A stretch of DNA of 64,000 nt from an uncultured Faecalibacterium sp. (GTDB lineage Bacteria > Bacillota > Clostridia > Oscillospirales > Ruminococcaceae). Numbering within the stretch: position 1 is the first letter of the stretch; each line of letters begins with the position of its first letter. The stretch spans positions 1 to 64,000 of the forward strand of contig CAKSWG010000003.1 of assembly GCA_934511465.1 (NCBI GenBank), in the 5' to 3' direction. The notes below the pieces were generated by a model that was not told the DNA's origin, ran no database searches, and saw only the letters and a list, made by a program, of their open reading frames with translations. A program made the translations under genes and the position numbers. Below are positions 7,994 through 19,656 of the stretch, in pieces.

Positions 7994-8028
7994 CTTCTGA
8001 TTTGCAAAAATCAGAGGTGTTTTTTGTT
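7994..8028 (+). terminator. Rho-independent terminator after the HAD gene
   Basis: CTTCTGATTT pairs with AAATCAGAGG around a GCAA loop, followed by a long T-run. Confidence 0.8.
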
Positions 8029-8039
8029 TTAGCTGGCTT

Positions 8040-8176
8040 GCCCTCTCAGTCTCGCATTCGCTCGCCAGCTCCCCCAAAGGGGGAGCCTCTGGCGAAACCG
8101 GAAACTTTGCGTGGATTGCCAAGGCCTCCCACTTTGGGGGAGGTGGATGCGACCAGCGGGAGCAGACGGAGAGGGC
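8040..8176. repeat. Family B palindromic element, copy 1
   Basis: Ends are GCCCTCTCAGTC and GACGGAGAGGGC in inverted orientation. Inside are two stem-loops, GCTCCCCC/GGGGGAGC near the left and CCTCCC/GGGAGG near the right, linked by CTTTGCGTGGATTGCCAA. It lies between the HAD terminator and the secA promoter. Confidence 0.8.
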
Positions 8177-8278
8177 GAGGCTGTTCGCCTCCACCACATA
8201 TCTTTTCCTTTTATGCCCCCCGCCAGCGCAAATTTACAGAAAATTCATTCAAAAACCGGCTAAAATAACCTTGCAGGT

Positions 8279-8307
8279 TTGACGCGTCTGCCGCTTTGGT
8301 GTATCAT
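8279..8307 (+). promoter_or_regulatory. Sigma-A-type promoter of secA
   Basis: TTGACG (8279-8284), a 17-base spacer, then TATCAT (8302-8307), about 70 bases before the secA start. Confidence 0.75.
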
Positions 8308-8374
8308 ATATGTGTGTATTTATGTCTCTCTCCGGGAAGCCTTTTTCCCGAATTTGATCTATGAGGTGTTACCA

Positions 8375-11215
<2,841 letters not shown>

Positions 11216-11217
11216 GT

Positions 11218-11265
11218 AAAAAACCTCTCAGGCTCTGCCATAAGGCAGGGTCTGGGAGGTTTTTG
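11218..11265 (+). terminator. Rho-independent terminator of secA
   Basis: AAACCTCTCAGGCTCTGCC pairs with GGCAGGGTCTGGGAGGTTT around an ATAA loop, then T residues. It starts right after the secA stop. Confidence 0.85.
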
Positions 11266-11291
11266 ATAAAATAGAGGGAGTTGATTTTGGA

Positions 11292-12512
11292 ATGATCACA
11301 CCAGAAAAGCTGCTCGAATCCGCAAAAGAGCTGGAACCCCAGCTGCGCACATGGCGGCGCACGCTGCACCGTCACCCGGAGGTGGGCTTTGACCTGCCCG
11401 AGACAAAGGCACTGGTCAAAAAGGCCCTCACCGAAATGGGCTATGCCCCGCAGGACTGCGGCAAATGCGGCGTAATTGCTCTGGCGGGCGGCAAGCGCCC
11501 CGGCAAGACCATCTTGCTGCGCGGCGACATGGACGCTTTGCCCATTCAGGAAGAGTCCGGCGAGGAATTTGCTTCCGAGGTACCGGGCAAAATGCACGGC
11601 TGCGGCCACGATATGCACACGGCCATGATGCTGGGCGCGGCAAAGCTGCTCAAAGCCCATGAGAACGAGATCGAAGGCACCGTGAAGCTGGAATTCCAGC
11701 CTGCCGAGGAAATTTTTCAGGGCTCGCTGGATATGCTGAACAGCGGCCTGCTGGAAAACCCGAAGGTGGATGCCGCCGTGATGTTCCACGTTCTGGCCGG
11801 GATGCCCCTGCCGGTGGGCACGGTGCTGGTGCCGGGCGGCGGCATCACCATGGCAAGCTGCGAGCAGTATCACATCACGGTGCACGGCAAAGGCGGCCAC
11901 GGCTCCATGCCCAATGCCTGCATCGACCCCATCACCGCAGCGGCCCACATCCACATTGCCTTGCAGGAGATCAACAGCCGCGAGCTGGACCCCGCCAAGT
12001 TCGGCGTGTTCACCACGGGCCGGTTCGAGGCGGGCAAGGCCTCCAACGTGATCCCGGACACTGCCGATATGTGGGGCACCATCCGTACCGTGGACCCCGA
12101 GGGCGCAGTCAGTGAGCAGATCCACCAGCGCATGACCGAGATCGCGCAGGGCGTGGCGGCAGCCTACCGCTGCACCGCTGATGTGGAGTTCAGCGACCAC
12201 TGCCCCTGCATGGTGGTGGATACGCCCCTTGCCAAGAACGCTTTAACGTATATGACCGAGCTGCTGGGCCGTGGTGCCATGGACATGACCGCCCTCACCG
12301 GCGGCAAACCCGGCGGCGGCAGCGAGGATTTTGCCTTTGTGAGCCATGAGGTGCCTACCGTGAGCATGTTTATCTCCGCCGGAAATGCCAAAGAGGGCTA
12401 TGTTTACGGCCAGCACCACCCCAAGGTGCGTTTTGACGACAGCGTGCTGTACGCGGGCTCTGCGGCTTACACCTATATGGCCCTGCGCTGGCTGAGCGAC
12501 CACAAGGCATAA
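11292..12512 (+). CDS. M20D-family amidohydrolase (N-acyl amino acid hydrolase type)
   Basis: A 406-residue metal-dependent amidohydrolase resembling hippurate, N-acetyl-diaminopimelate and indole-acetyl amino acid hydrolases. Metal and catalytic residues are visible in LLRGDMDALPIQEE, MHGCGHDMHTAMMLGAAK (the bridging Cys-Gly-His of M20D), the Glu pair in FQPAEEI, and a late His in the GGGSEDFAF region. The lid (dimerisation) domain occupies roughly residues 180-300. The exact substrate cannot be read from sequence. The ATG at 11292 has GAGGGAG upstream. The stop codon overlaps the first bases of a family A half-element. Confidence 0.88.
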   Translation: MITPEKLLESAKELEPQLRTWRRTLHRHPEVGFDLPETKALVKKALTEMGYAPQDCGKCGVIALAGGKRPGKTILLRGDMDALPIQEESGEEFASEVPGKMHGCGHDMHTAMMLGAAKLLKAHENEIEGTVKLEFQPAEEIFQGSLDMLNSGLLENPKVDAAVMFHVLAGMPLPVGTVLVPGGGITMASCEQYHITVHGKGGHGSMPNACIDPITAAAHIHIALQEINSRELDPAKFGVFTTGRFEAGKASNVIPDTADMWGTIRTVDPEGAVSEQIHQRMTEIAQGVAAAYRCTADVEFSDHCPCMVVDTPLAKNALTYMTELLGRGAMDMTALTGGKPGGGSEDFAFVSHEVPTVSMFISAGNAKEGYVYGQHHPKVRFDDSVLYAGSAAYTYMALRWLSDHKA

Positions 12513-12620
12513 CCATTTAGAATAGCCTCCATTTCATTCTGGCTATCTTCAGCGGAAAATATATCATTGATTGAACCTCCGAAAAATCTGCGGATTTTTC
12601 GGAGGTTCTTTTTCACGGAT
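12511..12620. repeat. Family A palindromic element, copy 5 (left half only)
   Basis: The left end AACCATTTAGAATAGCC starts within the stop codon of the M20 gene and runs through TTCAGCGGAAA. A perfect 36-nt hairpin follows (12573-12608; stem GAACCTCCGAAAAATC, loop TGCG), then TTTTTCACGG. I find no matching right half, so this copy is truncated. The hairpin plus T-run would terminate the M20 gene. Confidence 0.7.
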
Positions 12621-12668
12621 AGATTCGGAGCAGCACACTGCATCTTTTAAAAAATCGCCTTCATAAAC

Positions 12669-12707
12669 AAAAAATCCCGGAAGGTTCGCACCCTCCGGGG
12701 TCTTTTT
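12669..12707 (-). terminator. Rho-independent terminator of the cinA-paralogue operon
   Basis: Read on the minus strand, CCCCGGAGGGT pairs with ACCTTCCGGG and is followed by ATTTTTTG, directly after the stop codon at 12707. Confidence 0.8.
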
Positions 12708-13636
12708 TAGATCAATTTTGCCCCGGCGTGGGGCAGGCTGTCGGCACCAAGGCTTTGCAGCTGCTGCGGCAGGGCGGTCAGGTCGCCGCCGGTGTAATAC
12801 CACGCAGCGGCCAGTGCAGCCAGTGCCAGTACCAGCAACAGCAGCAGGAATCTGCGCAGCCTGTGCCGCTTGCGCGGCTTTGCCGGGACAGCTTCCGGCG
12901 TATCCGGCTTGTCCGGCAGCTGCTGCGCCGTGAGCACCTCCGCCGGGACAGCCTTGCCGTATTTCTGCCAAACGGTCCCCGCCTCCTGCGGCAGCCCCAG
13001 CGCCGCGCGGCGCACCATATCCAGCAGCCAGAGGGCGGGGGGATCGGCGTTGGCCACTGTGCGCACCCAGCAGCCCTTGCGGGTGCCCACGAACAGCACC
13101 GTGTCCTCGGCGCGCTCCACACACCCGGCGGCAAAGTCCGCGCCCACAAGGCGCTGTGCCGCCTGCACCCGGGCCAGCTTTGCCGGAATGGGCCCGCCCT
13201 TCACGCGGCAGGTCTTTGCGCTCAGCTTTTCCCGGGTCTTTGCGTCTGCATAGCTCAAAGCACCAAAATCGAACACTTTCTCGGCCCCGGGCAGCGTTTC
13301 CAGCCTTGGTTCCAGCAGGGCTCCGGCGTCGGCGTCACAGCAGACCAGCAGCTTGCGGCGCGCTTCCAGTGCCTGCACTGCCGCGTGGGCAAGGGTACAA
13401 TCTCTTTCCCCGTAAAGCTGCGCTGCAAACTGCTGGTGCAGCGCGTTGCAGGCCTTTTCCAGCCCGGCAGGCGTCCCGGCCCGCAGCGCAGCCAGCGTTT
13501 CGGCCCCGCGGCTGCGGCACTGCGCTGCCACGCCCGCCTGCTGTACGGCCCGCTGCACTGCCCACAGTGGTGCGCCGAACAGCCGCAGCACGCAGGTGGT
13601 GGTCTGCGCGTTTTCTTCGTGTGTCAAATGCTTCAC
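12707..13636 (-). CDS. Degenerate CinA paralogue with a C-terminal membrane anchor
   Basis: A 309-residue protein that aligns by eye with the middle and C-terminal domains of CinA, encoded just upstream. Its segments KLLVCCDADAGALLEPRL, AEKVFDFGALSYADAK and ADFAAGCV...TVLFVGTRKG match TIATAESCTGGMIAQRL, SEVFGFGFVTYWEQAK and ADIAVSVTG...GTVYLGAARG. The TAESCTGG catalytic block of the nicotinamide-nucleotide amidase is lost, so amidase activity is unlikely. A basic linker (KPRKRHRLRR) and a strongly hydrophobic helix (FLLLLLVLALAALAAAW) follow, then a short outside tail. Start: GTG at 13636, 22 bases after the cinA stop; its ribosome site is weak. Function unknown. Confidence 0.7.
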   Translation of the reverse strand: MKHLTHEENAQTTTCVLRLFGAPLWAVQRAVQQAGVAAQCRSRGAETLAALRAGTPAGLEKACNALHQQFAAQLYGERDCTLAHAAVQALEARRKLLVCCDADAGALLEPRLETLPGAEKVFDFGALSYADAKTREKLSAKTCRVKGGPIPAKLARVQAAQRLVGADFAAGCVERAEDTVLFVGTRKGCWVRTVANADPPALWLLDMVRRAALGLPQEAGTVWQKYGKAVPAEVLTAQQLPDKPDTPEAVPAKPRKRHRLRRFLLLLLVLALAALAAAWYYTGGDLTALPQQLQSLGADSLPHAGAKLI

Positions 13637-13658
13637 CCCCGCGGCCCGGGGGCCGCAC

Positions 13659-14981
13659 TTAGTCTGCCTTGAGGAAGAGCTTATCCAGCGCGGCCAGAGC
13701 TGCATCATCGTGCTGCGCGCTCTTTGCCAGCGCCTGCATACCAGCGGGCACCTTGCCCTCGGCCAGCCGCAGCGCCAGTTCCAGCGCCGCCTGCGCCGCG
13801 CGGGCACGCACCAGTGCACGGTCCGGGCGGGAGACGAACAGTTTTTTCACATACACGGTATCGCCGCGCGCTGCGCCCAGATACACCGTGCCCACAGGCC
13901 GCACGGCGTCGCCGCCGGTGGGGCCTGCCACGCCGGTGACGCTGACGGCAATGTCTGCGCCTGCCATTTCGGCAGCACCCAGCGCCATCTGCGCCGCAAC
14001 GGGGGCGGACACCACATTGTATTGGGCGATCACAGCCGGGTCCACGCCGATCATCTTTGCCTTGGCCTGTTCCCAGTAGGTGACAAAGCCGAAGCCGAAC
14101 ACCTCGCTGGAGCCGGATACCGCCGTGAGCCGCTGGGCGATCATGCCGCCGGTGCAGCTTTCTGCCGTGGCGATGGTAAGGCCCTTTTCCTTCAGGGTGT
14201 GGATGACCGTTTCTTCCAGTCCGGCCACATCCTCATCATACACCGCATCGCCCAGCAGATCATAGAACTTTGTGGCGTAAGCGCGGCACATTTTTTGGGC
14301 TTCTGTGTCGTTTTCTGCCCGGGCCGTAATGCGGATCTCGCATTCGCCGGTCTTGCAGTAGATGGCGGCGGTGGGGTTTGCATTTTCCAGCAGATGCCGC
14401 ACCCGGTACTCAATATTGCTCTCGCCGCCCAGCACCCGCAGCGTGGTGGAGTGCAGGGTGCAGTTCTGGCGGGCCAGCAGCAGGCCGCGCACGCTTTCCT
14501 CCCACATCGCTTTCATCTCATGGGGCACGCCGGGCATCAGTACGGCGCAATGGCCGTCCTGCTCAAACCACGCGCCGGGGGCGGTGCCGTGGTTGTTGAT
14601 GATCTTATGCCCGTGCACCGGCACCATGGCCTGTTTGCGGTTGTTGGGCGTGGTCTCGCGGCCGGTACGGGCAAAAAAGCCGGTGATCTTCTCCCACTCA
14701 TCCTCGTCAAAAGCCAGCGTGTCGCCAAAACAGGCGGCAACGGTCTCCTTGGTCAGGTCGTCTGCGGTGGGGCCAAGCCCGCCGGTGAACACCAATAGAT
14801 CGCACCGCCGCTTTGCTTCGTTGACAAAATCCGCCAGACGGTCGTGGTTGTCGCCAATGGTGCTCTCGCGCTGGACCGTGATGCCCAGTGCCGCCAGCTC
14901 GCGGCTCAGATACTGGGCGTTGGTGTTCAAAATGTTGCCGAGCAGCAATTCGGTGCCCACGCTGATAATTTCTGCCGTCAT
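13659..14981 (-). CDS. cinA: CinA family nicotinamide-nucleotide amidohydrolase
   Basis: A 440-residue protein with the two classic modules. The N-terminal MoaB-like domain (IISVGTELLLG, FTGGLGPTADDLTKE, MPGVPHEM) is associated with ADP-ribose/NAD pyrophosphatase activity. The C-terminal PncC-type amidase domain (TAESCTGGMIAQRL, VSVTGVAGPTGG) deamidates nicotinamide mononucleotide. It recycles pyridine nucleotides, and the gene is often near DNA-repair or competence genes in Firmicutes. The ATG at 14981 has GAGGGGTGAG upstream. It follows thiI by seven bases. Confidence 0.93.
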   Translation of the reverse strand: MTAEIISVGTELLLGNILNTNAQYLSRELAALGITVQRESTIGDNHDRLADFVNEAKRRCDLLVFTGGLGPTADDLTKETVAACFGDTLAFDEDEWEKITGFFARTGRETTPNNRKQAMVPVHGHKIINNHGTAPGAWFEQDGHCAVLMPGVPHEMKAMWEESVRGLLLARQNCTLHSTTLRVLGGESNIEYRVRHLLENANPTAAIYCKTGECEIRITARAENDTEAQKMCRAYATKFYDLLGDAVYDEDVAGLEETVIHTLKEKGLTIATAESCTGGMIAQRLTAVSGSSEVFGFGFVTYWEQAKAKMIGVDPAVIAQYNVVSAPVAAQMALGAAEMAGADIAVSVTGVAGPTGGDAVRPVGTVYLGAARGDTVYVKKLFVSRPDRALVRARAAQAALELALRLAEGKVPAGMQALAKSAQHDDAALAALDKLFLKAD

Positions 14982-14988
14982 GGACAAC

Positions 14989-16188
14989 TCACCCCTCAAA
15001 CTCTACCTGATCGGTAATGCGGATACGGATGCGCTCGGCGTTCTGGGCAGCTTCGGCTTCCAGCGCGGCAAGGCCGGGCATGGCGGCTTCGGCTTCCAAA
15101 ATCTCGGCAAGCTCCGGGCGGATCTTCGGATGCGGCGGGGTGAAGATGGTGCAGCAGTCCTCATAGGGCAGGATGCTGGTCTCAAACGTGTTGATATGGC
15201 GGGCCGTCTCCACGATCTCAGTCTTGTCCATGCCGATGAGCGGGCGCAGGATAGGCAGGTCCTGCGCAGCATCGGTGCACTGCAGGGCCTTGACAGTCTG
15301 GCTGGCCACCTGCGCAAGGCTCTCGCCGGTGATCAGGGCCTCACAGCCCTGCTTTTTGGCAATGACATTGGCAATGCGCATCATGCTGCGGCGCATCAGC
15401 ACCGTGAACAGCACATCCGGGGCATTATCCCGGATGTATTCCTGCGGCTTGGTGTAAGGCACCACGAACAGGTTGGAGCTGCCGGTGTAGATGCTGGTGA
15501 GCTGCGCCAGTGCCTTCACCTTGAGCTTTGCGCGCTCCGAAGTGTACGGCGGAGACGCAAAGTGGATGTGGTCCAGCGCCAGACCGCGCTTTGCCATGCG
15601 GTATGCCGCCACCGGGCTGTCGATGCCGCCGGACAGCATGTTCAGTGCACGGCCGCTGGTGCCTACAGGCAGACCGCCCTCACCGGGCACCTTGGGGCCG
15701 TGGATGTAGGCGCCGTAATCGCGAATTTCCACGATCACCTTGAAATCCGGGTTATGCACATCCACCTTGAGGTAGTTGTGTTTGCCCAGCAGATAGGCGC
15801 CCAGTTCCCGCATCAGTTCCGGGCTGGTCATGGGATAGCTTTTATCGGAGCGGCGTGCCTCCACCTTGAAGGTGCGGATGCCGTGCAGGCTGGCACCGAG
15901 ATAATCCTCCGCGGTCTGGCAGATGGTGTCAAAGTCCTTGTCGCAGACCACGGCGCGGCTGAGCGCCGCAAGGCCGAACACCTTGCTTACCCGGTCAAAG
16001 GCAAGGTCCATATCCACATCCTCTTCCTCGGGTTCCATGTAAAAGGTGGACTGGGTGCAGTAGACCTTGAACTTGCCCACGGTCTTGAGCCGGTAGCGCA
16101 AAATCTTCATCATTGCCGACTCGAACTGGTTGCGGTTGAGGCCTTTCAGGGACATCTCGCCCTGATAGCCCATGATAATTTCATGCAT
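14989..16188 (-). CDS. thiI: tRNA 4-thiouridine synthetase ThiI
   Basis: A 399-residue enzyme that adenylates U8 of tRNA and replaces oxygen with sulfur to give s4U8; it may also serve thiazole synthesis. Domain order: N-terminal ferredoxin-like and THUMP RNA-binding region (to about residue 165), then a PP-loop ATPase with SGGIDS at 186-191. The rhodanese extension of enterobacterial ThiI is absent, as usual in Firmicutes, so sulfur must come from a partner desulfurase; one is encoded just upstream. The ATG at 16188 is preceded by TAGGAGA. Confidence 0.96.
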   Translation of the reverse strand: MHEIIMGYQGEMSLKGLNRNQFESAMMKILRYRLKTVGKFKVYCTQSTFYMEPEEEDVDMDLAFDRVSKVFGLAALSRAVVCDKDFDTICQTAEDYLGASLHGIRTFKVEARRSDKSYPMTSPELMRELGAYLLGKHNYLKVDVHNPDFKVIVEIRDYGAYIHGPKVPGEGGLPVGTSGRALNMLSGGIDSPVAAYRMAKRGLALDHIHFASPPYTSERAKLKVKALAQLTSIYTGSSNLFVVPYTKPQEYIRDNAPDVLFTVLMRRSMMRIANVIAKKQGCEALITGESLAQVASQTVKALQCTDAAQDLPILRPLIGMDKTEIVETARHINTFETSILPYEDCCTIFTPPHPKIRPELAEILEAEAAMPGLAALEAEAAQNAERIRIRITDQVEFEG

Positions 16189-16209
16189 AAATGTTGTATC
16201 TCCTAGGTT

Positions 16210-16532
16210 ACGATTTCACATGGCCTCCGCTTGCGCTCTGGCCATTCTCAGCGGAAAATTTATTATTTATATTTGTGTTCTGGAAATGACTGCGGTCATT
16301 TCCAGAACACTTTTTCATGGGTGGGGTCGTAACGGTCAGCGGCATCCATTCTTCTATTCGCCGAAAGAATCCTGACGAAAAATAAAGAGAAATAATTTGC
16401 TGCATCTGCCGGTCCGGACCCCTTCCGTGAAAATGCGTTTGGAGTGCCCCGCAGGGCACGACAAACGCCCTGATCAAACTGATTCTTCCTCTAAACATGG
16501 CCAGAGCAAAGCGGAGGCCATTCCAGATGGTT
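16210..16532. repeat. Family A palindromic element, copy 2
   Basis: Fills nearly the whole gap between the desulfurase and thiI. The left end ACGATTTCACATGGCC and the right end GGAGGCCATTCCAGATGGTT are inverted. Left hairpin 16275-16310: stem GTGTTCTGGAAATGAC, loop TGCG, then TTTTTCA. Right hairpin 16435-16468: outer stem GCGTTTG, apex CCGCAG, preceded by CGTGAAAA. The centre pairs GGGGTCGTAACGG with CCGGTCCGGACCCC. On the minus strand the right hairpin plus ATTTTCACGG looks like a terminator for the desulfurase transcript. Confidence 0.8.
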
Positions 16533-16544
16533 CTGCCTGCGGAG

Positions 16545-17696
16545 TCACTTCCGTATCCTCTGCAGATGCTTCATTCCGTCCTCAAAGCGGTTGAGGAAGG
16601 CATCCACGTCCTCCGGGGTGTTGTCGCCGCAGAAGGACACCCGGATCGCCGTATCGATGGCCAGCGGGTCGCGGCCCATTGCCGCCAGCGTATGGCTGGG
16701 CTGGCCCCGGCCGCAGGCGCTGGCCGACGAAACGTAAATTTGTGCTTCGGCCAGCCATGCCAGCATGGTCTCGCTCTTGATGCACATCTCGCTGAAGTTC
16801 AGCACTTCGGGCACGGCATCCGCCGGGCTGTTGATGACCACTTCCGGGAAGGCTTTCAGCCCCTCCCGCAGGCGCTGGTTGAGCGCATGCATGGCGTTGT
16901 CGCGGCTGTGCATGGTCTTGGCAAGGCGGGTGGCGGCTGCGGCAAGGCCCATGGCATAGGGCAGGTTCTCGGTGCCGGGACGCAGGCCGCGCTCCTGCTC
17001 GCCGCCAAGGTAGGGCGGCTGGAAGGCCTGCACCAGCCGGTCCGAGAGATACAGTGCGCCAATGCCCTTGGGGGCGTGGATCTTGTGGCCGCTCACCGAC
17101 AGGGTGTCGATGTTGTCCAGCTTGATGGGCACGCGCATCCACGCCTGCACCGCGTCCACATGAACGATGGTGCGGCTGTTGCGGCGCTTGACCTCGGCGG
17201 CAAGGCGCTCCACATCGTTGCGGGTGCCCACCTCGTTGTTCACCATCATGCAGGCCACGAGGATGGTGTTTTTGTCCACATGCTCCAGCATCTCGTTGAT
17301 GTCCAGCGTGCCGTCAGCCCGGGGCTTTACCACCGTTACGTTATAACCCTCTTTGGCAAGGCGCTCCAGCGGGCGCTGGACGCTGGGGTGCTCGAAGCCG
17401 GACACCACGATGCCCTTGCCGAAGGTGCGGGTGCGGGCCGCGCCCAGCAGGGCCAGATTGTTGCTCTCGCTGCCGCAGGAGGTGAAGTACAGCTCCTTTG
17501 CCTTGCAGCCCAGCGTGCGGGCCACGGCGGCACGGGCGGTGTTCAGCGCTTCCTCGCTGCGGGCACCGGGGCCATACAGACTGGAAGGGTTGGCCCAGTG
17601 TTCCCGCATGGCCTTGTCGATCACATCCGCCACCTCGGGGGCCACCATGGTGGTGGCGGCGTTATCCAGATAATGCAATTCAGGGTTTTGCAGCAT
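16545..17696 (-). CDS. Cysteine desulfurase (NifS/IscS class, ThiI partner)
   Basis: A 383-residue PLP enzyme converting cysteine to alanine plus enzyme-bound persulfide. The PLP lysine lies in SVSGHKIHAPKG (Lys205), the catalytic cysteine in SSASACGRGQ (Cys328). PLP-phosphate contacts are in SCGSESNN, and the conserved His is in EHPSVQRP. The short active-site loop fits class I enzymes dedicated to one acceptor. Its position upstream of thiI implies that it supplies sulfur for s4U8 (inference, supported by the known NifZ-ThiI pairing in Bacillus). The ATG at 17696 follows a promoter. Confidence 0.93.
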   Translation of the reverse strand: MLQNPELHYLDNAATTMVAPEVADVIDKAMREHWANPSSLYGPGARSEEALNTARAAVARTLGCKAKELYFTSCGSESNNLALLGAARTRTFGKGIVVSGFEHPSVQRPLERLAKEGYNVTVVKPRADGTLDINEMLEHVDKNTILVACMMVNNEVGTRNDVERLAAEVKRRNSRTIVHVDAVQAWMRVPIKLDNIDTLSVSGHKIHAPKGIGALYLSDRLVQAFQPPYLGGEQERGLRPGTENLPYAMGLAAAATRLAKTMHSRDNAMHALNQRLREGLKAFPEVVINSPADAVPEVLNFSEMCIKSETMLAWLAEAQIYVSSASACGRGQPSHTLAAMGRDPLAIDTAIRVSFCGDNTPEDVDAFLNRFEDGMKHLQRIRK

Positions 17697-17738
17697 AAAA
17701 GGGATTCCTGCTTTCTGTTTTCATAATAATCCATGATA

Positions 17739-17767
17739 AGTATAGCACAAACCATTCTGTAACGCAA
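17739..17767 (-). promoter_or_regulatory. Sigma-A-type promoter of the desulfurase-thiI-cinA cluster
   Basis: On the minus strand: TTGCGT (17767-17762), a 17-base spacer, then TATACT (17744-17739). Divergent from the fhs promoter, which starts about 20 bases away. Confidence 0.72.
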
Positions 17768-17788
17768 AATATTTAGCGCGTTTTTTCC

Positions 17789-17818
17789 TTGACAAACACC
17801 CCGCCGGTGTGCTATCTT
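17789..17818 (+). promoter_or_regulatory. Sigma-A-type promoter of fhs
   Basis: TTGACA (17789-17794), an 18-base spacer, then TATCTT (17813-17818), immediately upstream of the ZTP riboswitch. Confidence 0.75.
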
Positions 17819-17824
17819 TACAGC

Positions 17825-17945
17825 ATAGAAGCCGCATCCCTGCTGACGGAACGTTGTGGAGCACCACAGTGCAGGGATGTGAGGATGTCAATGCCGACCG
17901 TCTGGGCAGCCTTGCGCAATTGCTGCGCAAAGCTGCCCTTTTTCG
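17825..17945 (+). promoter_or_regulatory. ZTP (pfl-type) riboswitch with intrinsic terminator
   Basis: The leader of fhs carries the conserved ZTP-riboswitch core CCGTCTGGGCAG (consensus CCGCCTGGGC), with a 5' helical domain (TGTGG/CCACA and CCCTG/CAGGG pairings) before it. The same GGGCAG forms the 5' arm of a strong terminator, GGGCAGCCTTGCGCA paired with TGCGCAAAGCTGCCC and followed by TTTTT (17904-17943). ZTP/ZMP binding, which signals low 10-formyl-THF, should hold the core and prevent termination, raising fhs. Known to regulate folate one-carbon genes in Clostridia. Confidence 0.88.
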
Positions 17946-17965
17946 TTGTCAAAGGAGGGCACAGG

Positions 17966-19627
17966 ATGAAAACCGATATCGAAATTGCACAGGAAGCCAA
18001 AATGAAGCCCATTGCGGAAATTGCCGCCTCTCTCGGCCTTGCCGATGAGCATGTGATTCCCTATGGCCGCTACAAGGCCAAGATCGACCACCGACTGATC
18101 CACGATGCCAAAAAGCAGGGCAAGCTGATCCTTGTCACCGCTATCAGCCCCACCCCGGCGGGCGAAGGCAAGACCACCACCAGCGTGGGTCTGGCCGATG
18201 CCATGAACGCTCTGGGTAAAAAGACCATGCTCTGCCTGCGTGAGCCCAGCCTTGGCCCGGTGTTCGGCGTCAAGGGCGGTGCTGCCGGCGGCGGCTACGC
18301 ACAGGTGGTGCCCATGGAGGACATCAACCTGCACTTCACCGGCGACCTGCACGCCATCGGCACGGCCAACAACCTGCTGGCTGCCATGATCGACAACAGC
18401 ATCCAGCAGGGCAACCCGCTGAACATCGACCCCCGCCGCATCACATGGAAGCGCTGCATGGACATGAATGACCGTCAGCTGCGGTTCATCGTGGACGGTC
18501 TGGGCGGCAAGGTGAACGGCACCCCCCGCGAGGACGGCTTTGATATCACCGTTGCCAGCGAGGTGATGGCGATCTTCTGCCTCGCCACCAGCATTTCCGA
18601 CCTGAAGGAGCGTCTTTCCAAGATCGTGTGCGCCTACACCTACGACGGCAAGCCCGTCACCGCCGGTGAGATCGGCGCAGCCGGTGCCATGACCGCCCTG
18701 CTGAAGGACGCACTGGACCCGAACCTTGTGCAGACGCTGGAAAATAACCCCGCCATCATCCACGGCGGCCCCTTTGCCAACATTGCCCACGGCTGCAACA
18801 GCGTGCTGGCCACCAAGCTGAGCCTTTCTCTGGCCGACTATACCATCACCGAGGCCGGTTTCGGTGCCGATCTGGGCGCAGAGAAGTTTTTGGATATCAA
18901 GTGCCGCTATGCAGGCATCGCACCCAGTGCCTGCGTGCTGGTGGCCACCGTGCGTGCCCTCAAGAGCCACGGCGGCGTGGCAAAGGCCGACCTGAGCCAG
19001 CCCAACCTCGAAGCCGTCAAGGCCGGTGCCTCCAACCTGATCCGCCATATCGACAACCTGAAAAACGGCTTCGGACTGCCGGTGGTGGTCGCCATCAATG
19101 CCTTCCCCACCGACACCGCCGAGGAGCAGGCCTATGTGGAGCAGGTCTGCTCCGAGCAGGGCGTTCCCTGCGTGCTGAGCGAGGTGTTCGCCAAGGGCGG
19201 CGAGGGCGGCAAAGCTCTGGCCGAAAAGGTGCTGGAGGTTCTGGAGGATCGTCCCATCCAGTACACCTACCCGCTGGAGATGCCGCTGAAGGATAAGATC
19301 CGTGCCATCGCCACCAAGATCTACCGCGCCGACGGCGTGAACTACAGCGCCGCCGCCAGCAAGACACTGGCTGAGCTCACCGACATGGGCTACGGAAATC
19401 TGCCCGTCTGCATCGCCAAGACCCAGTACAGCTTCAGCGACAACGCAAAGCTCATCGGTGCGCCCACCGGCTTTACCATGGAGGTACGCGAGGTGCGCCT
19501 TGCTGCCGGTGCCGGCTTCGTGGTGGTCATCTGCGGCAATATCATGACCATGCCTGGCCTGCCCAAAAAGCCCGCCGCTGTGGGCATCGATGTGGATGCC
19601 AACGGCAAGATCACCGGTCTGTTCTGA
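17966..19627 (+). CDS. fhs: Formate-tetrahydrofolate ligase
   Basis: ATP-dependent synthesis of 10-formyl-THF from formate and THF, 553 residues, cytoplasmic. The P-loop [14 protein letters not shown] and the family blocks [20 protein letters not shown] and DINLHFTGD are present, and the length matches the family. The ATG at 17966 is preceded by AAAGGAGGG; the longer in-frame reading would run through the riboswitch. Single-gene transcript under ZTP control, ending in a family A repeat that supplies a terminator-like hairpin. Confidence 0.98.
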   Translation: MKTDIEIAQEAKMKPIAEIAASLGLADEHVIPYGRYKAKIDHRLIHDAKKQGKLILVTAISPTPAGEGKTTTSVGLADAMNALGKKTMLCLREPSLGPVFGVKGGAAGGGYAQVVPMEDINLHFTGDLHAIGTANNLLAAMIDNSIQQGNPLNIDPRRITWKRCMDMNDRQLRFIVDGLGGKVNGTPREDGFDITVASEVMAIFCLATSISDLKERLSKIVCAYTYDGKPVTAGEIGAAGAMTALLKDALDPNLVQTLENNPAIIHGGPFANIAHGCNSVLATKLSLSLADYTITEAGFGADLGAEKFLDIKCRYAGIAPSACVLVATVRALKSHGGVAKADLSQPNLEAVKAGASNLIRHIDNLKNGFGLPVVVAINAFPTDTAEEQAYVEQVCSEQGVPCVLSEVFAKGGEGGKALAEKVLEVLEDRPIQYTYPLEMPLKDKIRAIATKIYRADGVNYSAAASKTLAELTDMGYGNLPVCIAKTQYSFSDNAKLIGAPTGFTMEVREVRLAAGAGFVVVICGNIMTMPGLPKKPAAVGIDVDANGKITGLF

Positions 19628-19656
19628 CCTGAAGCTTTCCGTCTTTTAAACAGTAA

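Noticed and set aside
17789..17965. N-terminal extension of formate-tetrahydrofolate ligase
   Set aside because: It would translate the ZTP riboswitch; the ATG at 17966 has AAAGGAGGG and gives the standard protein length.
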